A stretch of DNA of 64,000 nucleotides from Gossypium raimondii (Eukaryota > Streptophyta > Magnoliopsida > Malvales > Malvaceae). The notes beneath the pieces are model-generated. The model was given only the letters and a program-made list of their open reading frames with translations, was not told the DNA's origin and ran no database searches. Made by a program: the position numbers and the translations under genes. Position 1 is the stretch's first letter, and the number at the start of each line of letters is the position of its first letter. The stretch is from assembly GCF_025698545.1 (NCBI RefSeq), contig NC_068565.1, positions 3,596,001-3,660,000 on the forward strand. The letters run 5' to 3'. Positions 1 to 12,431 of this stretch are shown here, one piece after another.

Positions 1-120
1 AAAGGTAGAAGACACTCCTCAAACAGATACCAAAGTTTAGGTTCAGTGTTTGTATGTGCATCCATAATAGAAGACTTTGAAAGAGTTTTGAAGAACAGTG
101 GGTATGGTCCAGCAATATAG
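1..120 (+). CDS. 3' end of an unidentified gene (partial, C-terminal part of last exon)
   Basis: From the first base, frame 1 stays open for 39 codons and ends in TAG at 118-120. It is a mixed-composition peptide with a SIIEDFERVLKNSG stretch near its C-terminus. The bases that follow are AT-rich and look like a 3' untranslated region. I do not recognise the family. It could be the last exon of a gene that starts left of the window or a chance open stretch, and 39 codons is too few to decide. Confidence 0.4.
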   Translation, partial: KGRRHSSNRYQSLGSVFVCASIIEDFERVLKNSGYGPAI

Positions 121-822
121 AGTTTTAGATGGATAAGCAATACATAATACATTTATACGTGTTCCCTGTAAAAATCTCCTTTGTTTGATTTCTCATATTT
201 GTTATATACAGCACATCATCTTTGTAGAGTTCCAAAATGAAAACAGTTTGTACAACTTGATGGTTTTTAAAACTTCTATTCAAGTTATTTTATTTATTTA
301 TTTTAATTTAAAATTCATAATTTAATTGTCAATCATATGTCAAAATTGGGCGTTAATAACTGATTTTGATTTTAAGCAAGGATGACTGCATATTTTTACA
401 TCCAAAATACAAGATAAATTAAAATAAAAGTTGGTAAAACTTGCCAAATATTGTCCCTAACACATGGGTTTCCGAATATTCCAACGAGATAAATTGAAAT
501 AAAATTAATCACCTACTTTAGTCATCAAAATTTAATGAAATAACAATTAGATTTAATTATGTCGTTTAAACATTTTGCTACATTTGAGAATAATCCCTTA
601 GTTTGAGCATTTCAGAGTTTTGGAGAACAATGTATATATTATCTTACAAGCTCAGAGATGAGACTGTACTTGCTCCCAGCTCGAAACCGAAATGATTTAT
701 AACAGGTTGCAACCGGAAGCTTTGCTACTATCAGACTCCTTCAAACATTAATTCTTCTGAATTTCCGCATTATGTTGCATAAAAATGTTATTTCAAGAGA
801 GCTAACATTTCCACCAATCGTA
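121..822. other. Intergenic, convergent 3' ends
   Basis: AT-rich sequence between the stop of the partial + strand gene and the stop of the minus-strand E2 gene. Both 3' untranslated regions should lie here. A tttatttattt run near 288-304 would read as overlapping AATAAA-type polyadenylation signals on the minus strand, about 520 bp beyond the E2 stop. No further coding structure was seen. Confidence 0.5.
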
Positions 823-2876
823 TTATGCACTGTTCGCATACAAACGGGTCCATTCCTTAGCTGCAAATAGTTAAGGAAACCAAGAACATCAATAGTAAGA
901 AGCATGGCATATCATCTTTGATTCTAGTAGTCATCTAAGATTGCAACCACAGGGTTTTACCTGTCTCGACGGCTTCGGCCTCGTTTGTTTTCCAGTGCTT
1001 AGCAATGTTTTCCGAGAGTGGATCATCAGGATTAGGAGCACTCAAGAGTGCTTGAATGCTAGCAATAACGATAATAATTTCAGTATTAACCTAAAACTTG
1101 ATTAAGATACCGCAATAACTTAAATAACATCTTCAACCCAGACATTAATGAAACCTCTTTCCAAGTATTAATATGTACATACGAAAAAGCAGTGAAGTCT
1201 TTCATGCAGAACAGAAGCTACATAAATAGGGTTACGTTGCACAAAAACTTATAATACCTCAAAAGTACAGTTCGAATCTGGAGAGCCGGACTCCATTTGT
1301 CTTTAAGAATATCGAGGCATATTCTTCCAAGCTGCAAGAAAGCTCAATCCTTAGAAGCCAACAAAATACATCTTTAACACCATAAAACAAGGACAAAAGA
1401 AGGAACAGGTAGAGCTGACCTTATCGATGTTAGGATGATATATCTTTGTAAGAAACCGGACCTGTTATACCAAATTTGTTCAGGTGGATAAAAATACAGA
1501 ACATACCAAAAAGGGCAAAACCAATGGAAGATGAAAAAATTCTGAGAAACAAACAAGTCAATCACCATACTAGTAAACGTAAGAACAAGCAGTTTGAAAA
1601 GCCAGTGCATATAACATACTATTAAATGTTCATTTCCAATTAATATTTTCCTCTCAAATGTCATTAAAAGCAAATAATGATATAGAACCAAAACTTCACC
1701 ATGTTGAAAGGAGAATCATACATATTTGCCATACCAATAAAGTAAAAGAGAAATTCTGTTGAACCTGAAACTACTGGAACCGATAAAACAACGTTCTCTA
1801 CATGCAAACTAGTGCATCCCTAATTCATATTAAAATCCAATATATAACATTTTCAGATGAAGTCGATCAATATTGTATATCAAAGGAACATCAATCGAGC
1901 ATATCCCAACATATGCAAAAAAACATGAAGGTCATACTTGAAGAATAAGTCAACGTTGATTACCTTGGGAGCTGCCATGGGATATTCTTCGGGCAAAAAT
2001 AGTTCCAACTTGAAAACCCCTCCTAAACAAATAACCCAAACAAGAAAATTCATCATATTCCATACATAATGGAAAATGATAAAAAGGTGATGAGATATTA
2101 CAAAGCATGCTAATTGGCCTTAAATTTCAACACAGAAAACACGGGTCCCTTTCTTTATCTTTAAAAGATGGAAATGAAGTAATATAAACGCTGCATAATC
2201 ATTTTCTCAAAAGAAAATAAAAAAAGAAGCAAACTTTAAGCATATGGAGGTTATTTTAATGACTAAAAATTGGCTATGGTGTCAATCTTTATGTATTAAA
2301 TCAGCTGAGACCGAACTATTATACAATAGCTTCTAAAATTTTACAGTTCTAACACAATGAAAAGTATCAGCAACCATCAGATTAAAAAGAAAATCAACTA
2401 CCTTCATATGGAGATTGTGTTGGACCAAGGATCATCACATTAAAATATCGCATATTATCCTCTGATGGTGAGGCATTAATTCCAGGCGCTGTATTTAAGG
2501 GGGAAAAAACAATAAACTCTTTTATTTACCAGGAAAAGAAACCCAGAAAATTCAACAAGAAAAAAAGAGAGCATAGCATTTACCAGGTTCACTGAGGAGA
2601 CGCTGAGTTTCCTGTTTAGATCAAAGATTAAGAAACAAAAATTAAGCATGAAACATTTACAAAATTCACAGAAACAAACTAAGAACACTTAAAATAATTT
2701 GCTGAAGCTTTTGATTCATTAAAACCCAAAACAATTCAGCTACCAGATCAAACTCTAGAAACCCAGAAAAAAGAACACAAAAATTATGAGGCTTCTCATG
2801 AAGAAACCGAGAAGGATCAGAGTGAGACCGAAAAAGGAACCTTTATGATTCTTCGAGGGAGATTACTGTTGGCCAT
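823..2876 (-). CDS. UBC36: Ubiquitin-conjugating enzyme E2, UBC13 type (Arabidopsis UBC35/36-like)
   Basis: Eight exons on the minus strand join to 462 bp, 153 codons plus stop: 2841-2876, 2584-2611, 2402-2488, 1964-2022, 1420-1461, 1258-1331, 961-1058, 823-860. All introns have GT..AG ends. The protein has the UBC13 hallmarks in order: N-terminal LPRRIIKETQRLL, a YHPNID segment, the active-site Cys at residue 89 inside [23 protein letters not shown], and [12 protein letters not shown]13 enzymes pair with UEV/MMS2 subunits to build K63-linked ubiquitin chains, used in DNA-damage tolerance and signalling. The length equals that of the family and no defects were seen. The C-terminus ends LYANSA. 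A TATATA motif at about 2959-2966 is a plausible TATA box. It is divergent from the mutase gene. UBC35 versus UBC36 cannot be told apart here. Confidence 0.93.
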
Positions 2877-3654
2877 TGGCGAGATCGATTGCAAGAAAAA
2901 AAAGAGAGGGTTTTTGGGATTTAGAAATTGAGAGAAAAAGAAAATAAGAATCTTTTGTGTATATATTAGTACTATGCCCGCCACGCGAGAAAAAGTAAAA
3001 TAAAAAGGAAATTATTTAATGCGTTAAAAATAATATTAAAAGGAAATTACTTAACATAATGTTTATGTATAAATATAAAAAAATAATATATATACTAGTA
3101 ATCTCGTTCGAAAAAAACATTCAGGTCCCTTTCGATCTCACTTTGATCCTTTTCGGTTACTTCTTAGAAGATTTTTTTTTTTGGTTTAATTTTGTGTGTT
3201 CTTCTTTCTGGGTTTCTGGAGTTTGATTTGGTGACTGAATTGGTTTGGGTTTTAATGAATCCAAAACTTCTGCAAATTAGTTTCAGTCTTGTTAGTTTGT
3301 TTGCGTGAATTTTCTAAATGTTTATTGCTTAATTCTTTCTTCTTAATCTTTGATCTAAACAGGAAACTCAGCGTCTCCTCAGTGAACCAGGTGAGTACTC
3401 TGCTTTTTAATTTAAAATTTGAAATTCTTGTTGAATATTGTTTGCTATCGTTTTTCGGTTTAAATGTTATGAGCTGAAAAAAAGTTAAAAATTTCTGGGT
3501 TTCTTCTCCTGGTAAATAAAAGAGTTCATTGTTTTTTCTTTTTCCCTTAAAGAGTTGATTGCTTGCTCTCATATACACTTCAACTTAATGGTGAATTAAT
3601 TTTGTTTTTCTGGTATAAATTTGATCAACCCCAGGAGTTTGATACATTGACACC
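2877..3654. promoter_or_regulatory. Divergent intergenic / putative bidirectional promoter region
   Basis: This stretch separates the E2 start codon (2876, minus) from the mutase start codon (3655, plus). Its left part is AT-rich and holds a TATA-like tatatatt near 2960 for the E2 gene. Most of its right half is the inverted E2-derived fragment listed separately, so the mutase 5' leader probably lies inside duplicated E2 sequence. Transcription starts cannot be placed from sequence. Confidence 0.5.
3096..3555 (+). pseudogene. Inverted partial copy of the UBC13-like E2 gene (end of exon 1 to intron 2)
   Basis: Read on the + strand, this follows the minus-strand E2 gene from the end of exon 1 (about 2866) through intron 1, exon 2 and into intron 2 (about 2492). 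The 28-bp exon 2 (copy at about 3363-3390) matches except for one base near its end (CCTG to CCAG). It keeps an AG acceptor before it and gains a GTGAGT donor after it. Exon 1 is degraded and its start codon is gone. It is a DNA-level inverted duplication, since introns are included. It points at the mutase gene and may supply its 5' leader exon. Confidence 0.8.
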
Positions 3655-6600
3655 ATGAAAGAGGAACAACGCTTACTTCTTCTCCACTCATCTTCACTCT
3701 TCTTTCCTCCTCAAGGTCTTTCCTTTCCTTCAAAAACCAAAAGATACTTCTTTTCAATTTTGTTGCTAACAAAAACAATTAACTTTTTTATATTACTTTT
3801 TTGGTTTTTTATAGGAGTGAAGCTATCATATGGGACAGCAGGGTTCAGGGCAGATGCATCGATCCTTAAATCAACAGTTCACAGAGTTGGGATATTGGCT
3901 GCTTTAAGATCACTCAAAACCCAATCAGTTGTTGGATTGATGATCACAGCTTCACACAATAAAGTTACTGACAATGGAGTCAAAATTGTTGATCCAAGTG
4001 GTGGAATGCTCACTCAAGAATGGGAACCTTTTGCTGATCAACTTGCCAGTGCCCAAACTCCTGAAGCCTTACTCTCAGTGAGTAGCCTCTTCTTTATGTT
4101 TTTGGATGCGCGTTTTATTTGCTTTATCACCTTACCACTGAGACAAGGTCAGTTGAGAAAGCAACAATCGTTTTGATACTATAGTTTATGTTTGTTTGAT
4201 GAGCAGTAGTGAACTGAAGGTGTAATAGTTTTGTTTAAGCTCAAAAAGTATGCTAAATTTTAGTGTTGTTGTGTATTTGATATAAATGGAGAGGGATTTT
4301 TAGGAAAGGGATGGTGAGTTTGAAGAGCGGATTTAAATTCTATGTTAAATGTGACTAGAAATGAATATTATACTTATCAATTGTTTGTTCATACAACAGC
4401 TCATAACAGAATTTGTAGAGAAGGAAAAAATTCCATTAGATGGAGTGCAATCTGCAGAGATATTGTTAGGAAGAGACACCCGGCCTAGCGGAGAATCCCT
4501 CCTTGAAGCTGCAAAGCAGGTACACTTTTTTCAATCAACAGGGGATTGCTGAAACTTTGATAATTTTCATTGTGATGTTAAATGCATCTATCATTTGCTA
4601 ATATCTGTCCATTTTTTAGGGAATAAGTTCAATTCTTGGAGCTATTGCTCTTGATTTAGGAATTTTAACAACCCCACAGCTGCATTGGATGGTTCGTGCT
4701 AGGAATAAAGGCATGAAAGCGACAGAACCTGCCTATTTTGAACAGATTTCAAGCTCCTTCAGGTTAGTTGAAGCTTCAGGGTTTTTTGTAGCCATTTTTT
4801 AGCTTGAAATTATACTACTTACAGTAATGTACTATTGTTTAGGTGCTTGGTAGATTTGATCCCAAATGAAACCAAAAGCAGCAAGATGGATAACACAGTT
4901 GTGGTTGATGGGGCTGATGGTGTGGGTGGAGAGAAACTTGAAGTTTTGAAAAGTATGTTAACCAGTTTAGTTATCGAGGTTCGTAATACTGGTAAAGGTG
5001 GGGGTCTATTGAATGATGGGGTTGGTGCCGATTACGTACAGAAAGAGAAGGTTGTTCCACGTGGATTTTGTTCCAATGATGTTGGATTAAGGTGTGCTAT
5101 CTCTTCAGATTTGGGAGTAAATTACTGTTATCAACTGTTTATAAGCTAATTATTCTTGCATCTCACTGAATTGTTGATCAAAGGTTAAAGGCACATTAAA
5201 CATGTAACAAATTTGTGATATTCTTTTCTTTTTGTAACTAGTGTGTATAATTAACAATTTTTCGATGGTTTGGTAACTGTCTAGTTAGCAATGCTTCAGG
5301 AAGTGATTACTAACCAGACACTTGATCATTCATTAACTAGTACAACAACTAGTTTGGATAATTGATTCATGATGGTATTTGACAGCTTTTTTACCATGAT
5401 AATGTTTCTAGTGTATGTTTTGAAATCTGGTTGTGCTCTTAACTATTGTTTCTCAGGTGTGCAAGTTTGGATGGTGATGCTGATCGCCTTGTATATTTTT
5501 CTCTCCCAACTAGCAGTAGCAGAAAAATTGATCTTGTTGACGGGGACAAAATATTATCCTTGTTTGCATTGTTCATCAAGGAGCAACTAAGTATTCTGAC
5601 CAAGGAGGGCACTGAAAAACTTGATAATAGTTATCATGCTCGACTTGGTGTTATACAGACAGCTTATGCTAATGGAGCATCCACTGATTATCTCAAACAA
5701 TCGGGTTTGGAAGTCATTTTTACTCCTACAGGGGTAAAACACTTGCATGAGAAAGCTGCTCAGTTTGATATTGGAATCTATTTCGAAGCCAATGGTCATG
5801 GCACTATCTTGTTCTCTGAATCCTGGTTGTCTTGGTTAGAGGCCAGGAACAATGAACTAGGTTTGGCGTCTGAAGGTAATTTATGAATAAAGTCCTTTTC
5901 TATAGAAGAATTATCTATTATAGTTTATCGAGTATTATTGTCATTTTTTTCTCAGGATCCGAACAACAGAAAGCTGCTCTAAGACTACTCTCTGTCAGTA
6001 AATTGATCAACCAAGCTGTTGGAGATGCTTTGAGTTGCTTGCTTTTGGTTGAGGTTATTTTGCAACATAAGGGTTGGTCCATACATAAATGGAATGAACT
6101 TTACCAGGATTTACCTAGTCGACAACTTAAGGTCAGTTTTCTTTATCACTCTTGGAAAAGAAACAAGGGTAGTCTTTCTCATCTATAGAAGGGATCATAT
6201 CTACCTTTTCTTGCTAGTTTTCCATATTTTGACTAAGACCTTTTCTTTTGTACGTTACACCTAAGACATCTTAAAACTCGTTGAAGAGATGGACCGTTTG
6301 ATTTTCTATATGAAGGAGAAAGTATGCTTCACGTCTGTTGAAATTGAAAAGGATTCATATCGTCCTCAATAGAGAGGCTGAGTTTGAGGGCTTCTAACCA
6401 AAACTACTAGAGTTTGGCTAGTATAAGCATGCAACATTAGCTTAATAATATTAGATTTACTACATGAGAATGAGAAAAAAGGGGAAATCTTTGATACAAC
6501 TGATTTCCGCATGCTGCATCCTCTTTATAATGTTTTTCTTGTAAACTCTGCTATTGTGTAGTCTTACATTAGCAATGCTCAAACTATTTAATGTTTCCAT

Positions 6601-7014
6601 TGCTTGTGCTAGGTCAAAGTTGTAGACAGAACAGCCGTTGCAACAGCAAATGCCGAAACTGTAGCTATTAGTCCCCCTGGCATTCAAGAAGCCATTGATG
6701 CTGAAACTGGTAACATTTTTGTCATTGATCTCTTCTCAATGCATGTTTTGGTGCTTATGCTTAGGCTTATTTTATGGGGGAATATTTTTCTCTTAAATCT
6801 CTTTCGAGGCTTCGTGTATATTAACTATTTCTGAAAACTCATACAAAATGCAGCGAAGTACCCTAAAGGCCGGTGTTTCATACGACCATCAGGTACAGAG
6901 GATGTCATTCGTGTTTATGCAGAAGCCTCCACCCAAGAAGCTGCAGACAGCTTGGCCGGTTCTGTTGCCAAAATTGTTGATCGTTTTCTAGGTTTTAGCA
7001 GCTCTCAGCAGTAG
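3655..7014 (+). CDS. AGM1: Phosphoacetylglucosamine mutase (AGM1/PAGM, DRT101-like)
   Basis: It interconverts GlcNAc-6-phosphate and GlcNAc-1-phosphate, the step before UDP-GlcNAc synthesis, which feeds N-glycans and GPI anchors. Nine exons join to 1689 bp (562 aa): 3655-3715, 3815-4077, 4400-4519, 4620-4762, 4843-5091, 5457-5875, 5956-6131, 6613-6709, 6854-7014. Visible motifs are KLSYGTAGFR near residue 23; the phosphoserine loop TASHN with Ser67; the metal-binding DGDADR at 284-289; the sugar loop FEANGHG near 388; and the phosphate-binding RPSGTED at 520-526. All catalytic loops of the alpha-D-phosphohexomutase family are present and the length is normal. The start is the first ATG in frame with PPQGVKLSYG. 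A 110-bp relic of its exon 2 end lies downstream at about 7.53 kb. Confidence 0.94.
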
Positions 7015-8729
7015 CTTCCCTAATCTTTCACATTATAACAGAAATCACAAATGGAGACGCAGATTACTGTGGGTGCTTTATATTTATGCTTTGTTTTGAA
7101 GGTAATATATTTTATTATACTTTTTTATAACATTAAACTTTGTCATCTTACTTTTACAGGCATTGATTTCAAATTGAGTTTTCCCCACTACTTTGAACAC
7201 TACAGAGTTCCTTTTCTGTTCGGTATCTACTCGTTTATGTGAATGCTTCCCTGTGCGGTAAAAGTACCCCACAATCTTTCTCCTTCATCCCTTGCCCTTC
7301 ATTGTACTGGTTGATGAAATGGTTAACTCCTTTGGTTGACAATTCCGGCTCCAACCGAGTAATCCATTTGGTGATGGGCAAGGAACACATTGGTTTTCCT
7401 CCCATCTGTGCCCCATAATGAGTTCCTAGAGAAGATTGTAATGTCTCTTCCCAAGCATGTGAAACGACCTTGTCATAGTAGGTAAAAAGCCTTCAGGTTC
7501 CCGTCGGCCTTGTCAAAATGAGAACCGTTAGCCGATCAACTTCCCAATGCCCAAACTCTTGGAAGCTCTCCTCTCTGTGGGTAACATTTTATGTTTGTGG
7601 AAGTGGGTTTTATTTGTTTTATAGTAATTCACTGAAATTATATCAAGAAACTATTGGAACATCCGGAAATATATTTGAGCACCTCCAACTTCTAATAATT
7701 AACAAAAAAAAAAAAAACCTTTTGTGCTACAGGGTACAGTCTTTTTTATATTCAACATCACCATAAGCATTACTTTTCAACATCAAATTATGTTTATCCA
7801 ATTCCTCAAGTAAAAGGTTAACCAACGAGGAATCAAAAAAGAAATGCCAGTCCTTTATCATTAAATATTTAAAGTGTTAATAAACAAATCCATCCACCAA
7901 TCCATCAAAAACAATGTGAAACTGAACAATGATATACCATTTCCCTGAGATCCTTCCCATATAAGTCTTGAACAGCATCACACTCCACCAATCTATCTCC
8001 TTCGCTCACTTCACACAAAATTTCCATTGTAAGAACAAAAATTTTATTTACTCGAGTTTAAAAAGGTTAAAAACAATTAGTTTAACTTTTTAATTTTAAA
8101 TTGAATCGATTGAATCGAATAGTTTGATCTATGAACAATTAACTAACAAATAAAAATATATCCCGTCACATAATTATTTTAAGTGTGTTATTTCAAAATA
8201 AAAATCTTAAAGTTTTGATAGTTATAAAAGGAATTATTTAGTTAATTATTAATAATCCACCAACATGACATGTTATAGTATATGATCAAAAATATTTTCC
8301 TCTAAAACTATTTAAAATAATTAATATAATAAAAAATATGTCTCCTTAGTGGGGGTTTTAAATTTTAATTAATCCGATTTAAATAACTATATATAAATAT
8401 TATTAAATTTTAAATATAAAATAAACCGAATTTAAATTCAACCAAACCGGTTCATGGGCCGGATACGAGCCCACCGTTTTTCTTCAACAAACCGCGAAAG
8501 AGCAGATAGCGAGAGTGATGTTTATAGACAAACGGCCGAGAGAATGACAATACACTCACCAGTCACCAAACCAGCAAACCAAACAAAGGATAACATTAAA
8601 AATGAACACTTAGAAAGATATCTTCTAGATTTTGCTTATTAAAGCTTTGATTTGATCGTTTCCTCGATCTCATTTTATATTTTTAAAATTAGTCTCAAAC
8701 CCAAACCACCCCATTCAGCGGAATTGACA
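7015..8729. other. Intergenic: mutase 3' region, relic, ETHE1 upstream region
   Basis: The first few hundred bases are probably mutase 3' untranslated sequence. A mutase gene relic lies at about 7528-7640. An A-rich tract sits near 7704-7717. From 8030 to 8440 the DNA is strongly AT-rich, and 8450-8729 is more mixed and should hold the ETHE1 promoter and leader. A 62-codon open frame at 8454 shows no recognisable domain and I do not call it a gene. Confidence 0.5.
7528..7640 (+). pseudogene. Relic of the mutase exon 2/intron 2 junction
   Basis: The sequence from gccgatcaactt onward follows the mutase gene at about 4032-4140. It includes the end of exon 2 (ADQL..AQTPEALLS in the parent), a GTGGGTAAC in place of the donor region, and the first part of intron 2 (tttatgttt..ttttatttg). 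It carries several substitutions and a 1-2 base shift, so it is an old partial duplication with no coding value. Confidence 0.65.
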
Positions 8730-11690
8730 ATGCTGCTTAACGTGGGTACTTTCATAAGATCAGCTACTCGATTTTCTCCTTTCATTATACCCCATTCTTC
8801 TCCTTCATCTCCTTCTTCGTTTTGTTTCAGTTTCTCTCCAAAGCAAACCGTCTCTTTTACTCTACAATCATCACAAATGGCGTCTTTTACTACGTTATCT
8901 CAATCGCCTCCAAAGCTATTGTTTCGTCAGTTGTTCGAGAAAGAATCATCTACTTATACTTACCTCCTTGCTGATTGTTCCCACCCGGATAAACCAGCGC
9001 TTGTAAGTGTTTTTTTTTTCTTAATGAAAATAAAATCTGGGTTTTGTTTGCTTTTGGGGTTTTTTTTTTATTAGTATTTGATATATGGTGAAAATGGGTG
9101 TGTGCAGTTGATTGACCCTGTAGACAGGACTGTTGATAGAGATTTAAATTTGGTTAAAGAATTGGGGTTGAAACTTATTTATGCTATGAACACTCATGTA
9201 CATGCTGATCATGTTACTGGAACTGGCCTCATCAAGGTTTTCCCTTTCTCACTTTTACTCTACCCTGTTCTCTATATTTTTGGGGTTATTAGAGAAATAA
9301 AGTCTACTATCAGTCAATTTTGTTACTTAAGACTTGAGACTGTTGAACTGGATAATTCAGGTTCTAGTCATTCAGGGGATGTTATTGTCTCTTAGATTGA
9401 TGTATATGAATGTGATTGTTCCTTTTAGGGCAAGGTGCCTGGTGTCAAATCCGTTATTTCAAAGGCCAGTGGTTCCAAGGCTGATGTTTTTGTTGAACCT
9501 GGTGACAAGATCTCTTTTGGGGATCTCTTTCTTGAGGTAGGCCCGTCTACGCAAAACTACTTGTTCTGTCAGTTTCGTTGTATGGATCTTTTTAAACAAT
9601 TCGGGAGAATATAGCTATGATGTTGCGGTGGTTTACGTATTGCTGGTTCATTATGAATTCTTTGTTTTTTTTTTTTTTGAAGAAAAGCTTCTAAAAGATG
9701 AAAAAGAAAATAGAGTTAGAGATGTGAGTATACTGTGTAGGTAACCATGACCAGCATTCCAATGGTTTTGTTATTTAATTGGTAATTTGGTTTGTTGTTT
9801 TGATTACACCCTAACTTCCAATGTGGTTTAACGGGCATTATTGAATGATGACCATTAGGTCTACTGCAGTACTATCTTCTATAATATGGTAATAATTGCA
9901 GGTTCGTGCTACTCCTGGTCATACAATGGGTTGTGTTACCTATGTCACGGGAGATGGACCTGATCAACCTCAGCCAAGGATGGCTTTCACAGGAGATGCT
10001 CTGTTGATAAGGGGATGTGGGAGGACAGATTTTCAGGTATAATGTCTTGAAAATGTTATTGCAGCTAATCGCAAAAAAATGGAACGAATTAATATTAATG
10101 TCATTAATACAAAAGGAGCAGTCTAAATTAAAATGTTAAGCATGTAAACCAATCTTGGCTTTTCTTATGCATTTTAAAATTTTTGTATGTCCCCATGTGA
10201 TGTTTGGATTAGGAATGTATATTTATCCACTGATATGTGTCCCAGGAAGGGATTCTTGAACCGATAATTGATTGTTTTTGCATTTAATTTGCATGCCCTA
10301 TTTGTATTTCAAACAATAGGACCGATGCGTAGATATCTAACTCTTGGTTACCTATTTGTCTAGTCTACTACTTATCGGTGCTTACCTTGTTACTGTGGTT
10401 GCACATAAAGTGTTTGTCATTCACAAGCCTCATGGTAAACTAATCAGTAATTAAATCATCCTTGAAGTAAAAGTTTGAACTATCAGGGCTATACTTTTTG
10501 CAACGGATTTTCAGTCGTGAGTACATAAATGCTGGTCTTATATGCTGGCAATTTCTTTCCATCTGGATGTCATTGTCATGGATATTTCTGTCTTCCAGGA
10601 TTTTTGTTATACTTAAGTTTTTAAGATAATTTTCTCTAATGCATAATTTTCTCTAATGCTCCCACATTCAGCAGCCATTGACTAGCACTGATTAACGCAT
10701 TTTGCAGGGTGGAAGTTCACAGCAACTCTACAAGTCAGTGCATTCACAGGTAAGGACAGGGGACTTTTTATGGTCCCATTCTTTGAGTTCTCAAAATTTT
10801 ATTGTAATTGTCAAATTTTGAATAAAAATTATGGACTTATTTGTTTCATGGATCCAGATTTTTACATTACCGAAAGAGACATTGCTATATCCAGCTCATG
10901 ACTACAAAGGATTCTCAGTAAGATATAAAACTTTATTCCTATCATTTCTTACATATATAATTGATTGCTTGATTTTATAAACCTCATTGATTATAGGTAA
11001 CCACTGTGGGGGAGGAGATGCTATATAATCCACGCTTGACAAAGGATGAGGTATTCTTTCTGGAACCATCCATCTTCATTTTTTCTTTGGAAAATGGCTT
11101 GCTACTTTTGACAATAGAAAATTAAGAGTGCCTATTTTCATTTCAGTGATAAGAAAGGGTTTCCTTTTGTCCATGAAGTCTTTTATGATCTTGAACTTGT
11201 ATAAGCTGCATATAACTTCTGTAATTAAAATTACATATGCATTGAACATTTCTTGCTGAGCATTGGTTTGATTCTCTTGGATGGGACTATTCCAATGAAC
11301 ATCGCCATGGTAAAACAGGAAATCATGAAAAAGCATGACATCTCAATACCTTCACGCATTTGATTGAAGATTACTCTTTATTATGGTCATAGAATACTAG
11401 TTTCAATTTGTCCTATCAATATGTCTGATTATGTTATTTGTTGAATACCCTTTTTGCAGGAGACTTTCAAAAACATCATGGAAAGTAAGTTGATGCTCAA
11501 TATATCCAGTCTATAAAGATTATTAAAAAAAAAAAGCATCCTCGGGTTTTTTCGGATTGCCGGTTCTAATTTCTCCTCTGTTTTTGTTGGTGCAGCAGAT
11601 CTTAACTTGGCATATCCTAAGATGATTGATGTTGCAGTGCCAGCAAATATGGTTTGTGGGTTGCAAGATTTGGAACCTAAAGCCAACTGA
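8730..11690 (+). CDS. ETHE1: ETHE1-type persulfide dioxygenase (metallo-beta-lactamase fold), mitochondrial
   Basis: ETHE1 oxidises glutathione persulfide to sulfite during cysteine and sulfide breakdown in mitochondria. Nine exons join to 918 bp (305 aa): 8730-9002, 9108-9236, 9429-9536, 9902-10036, 10708-10749, 10858-10917, 10997-11050, 11460-11484, 11599-11690. The metal ligands of the fold are visible: THVHADH at 120-126, GHT with His177, Asp202 in FTGDALL, and His243 in [16 protein letters not shown] follows Asp202 as in plant homologues. The first 60 or so residues are Ser/Phe-rich with few acidic residues, fitting a transit peptide. A second in-frame ATG at codon 50 (8877, before ASFTTLSQ) could give a form without it. 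Exon 9 is placed after the second of two tandem CAGs because this gives NLNLAYPKM. The 3' half of this gene reappears inside a transposon at 30.98-32.60 kb. Confidence 0.94.
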
Positions 11691-12431
11691 GGCTTTGCTG
11701 GATCATCCATAAGTGTGCACAGATTTTAGTTGTATTATAATTCTGGATCTTAATATCACTGGATATGCTAAATAAAATGGCTAGAGAAGCCACGTGATTG
11801 CAAGGAATCCATAAATTATATATATACTATATCATATTGTAATCATGTAATATTGTCGTCCTTCTATCTGCATCAACTTGTGTTGTTCATACATACCCTC
11901 CTAAGTTACCGAACTATCTAAACAAGACAACACCATGATATATCATATATCCTTTATTATTGGACCAACCATATTCAGCCGTATCCTTTACATTTCTGAA
12001 TTCGATCAAGTAGAACTTATTTGTAGGTATAAGCTATGATTTGAATTTGATTTCAAGATATATAACGAATTGTACAAATTTGTTGGATTAACTTTGATTT
12101 TAATTTCAATATTATAATATGAATTCAAATTAATATTAAAAAATTTCATTAAAAATTAACTCGTGAATTCTTTTTTCAAAATAAATATTATATTAGAATC
12201 AATAACTTAAACTGACTCGATTAACCGAAGCGAATAAGGAATAATTTAGATTCACAAGATGTGTCATTTATAGCCCAAATTAAAATGTAATAATAAGTTA
12301 AAATTGCCAAACTGGGTATGACAGGCAGTAGGCAGCTTCCTGAACCCGATCCTAACGCTCAATTTTCTAGAGTTGATTGATCACCATAACCAGATCCCAT
12401 TTCCCAATCTAGAATCTCCCTGGGAGGAGAA
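11691..12431. other. Intergenic between ETHE1 and the L18a-like gene
   Basis: ETHE1 3' untranslated region followed by AT-rich DNA. The part up to about 12003 is also present, reversed, inside the Harbinger-like element near 31 kb, which makes it useful for dating that capture. The segment 12300-12431 is probably promoter and leader for the gene starting at 12432. No other coding structure was seen. Confidence 0.5.

Noticed and set aside
8454-8642. 62-codon open frame upstream of ETHE1
   Set aside because: No domain, no conserved pattern, and it lies where the ETHE1 promoter and leader are expected.
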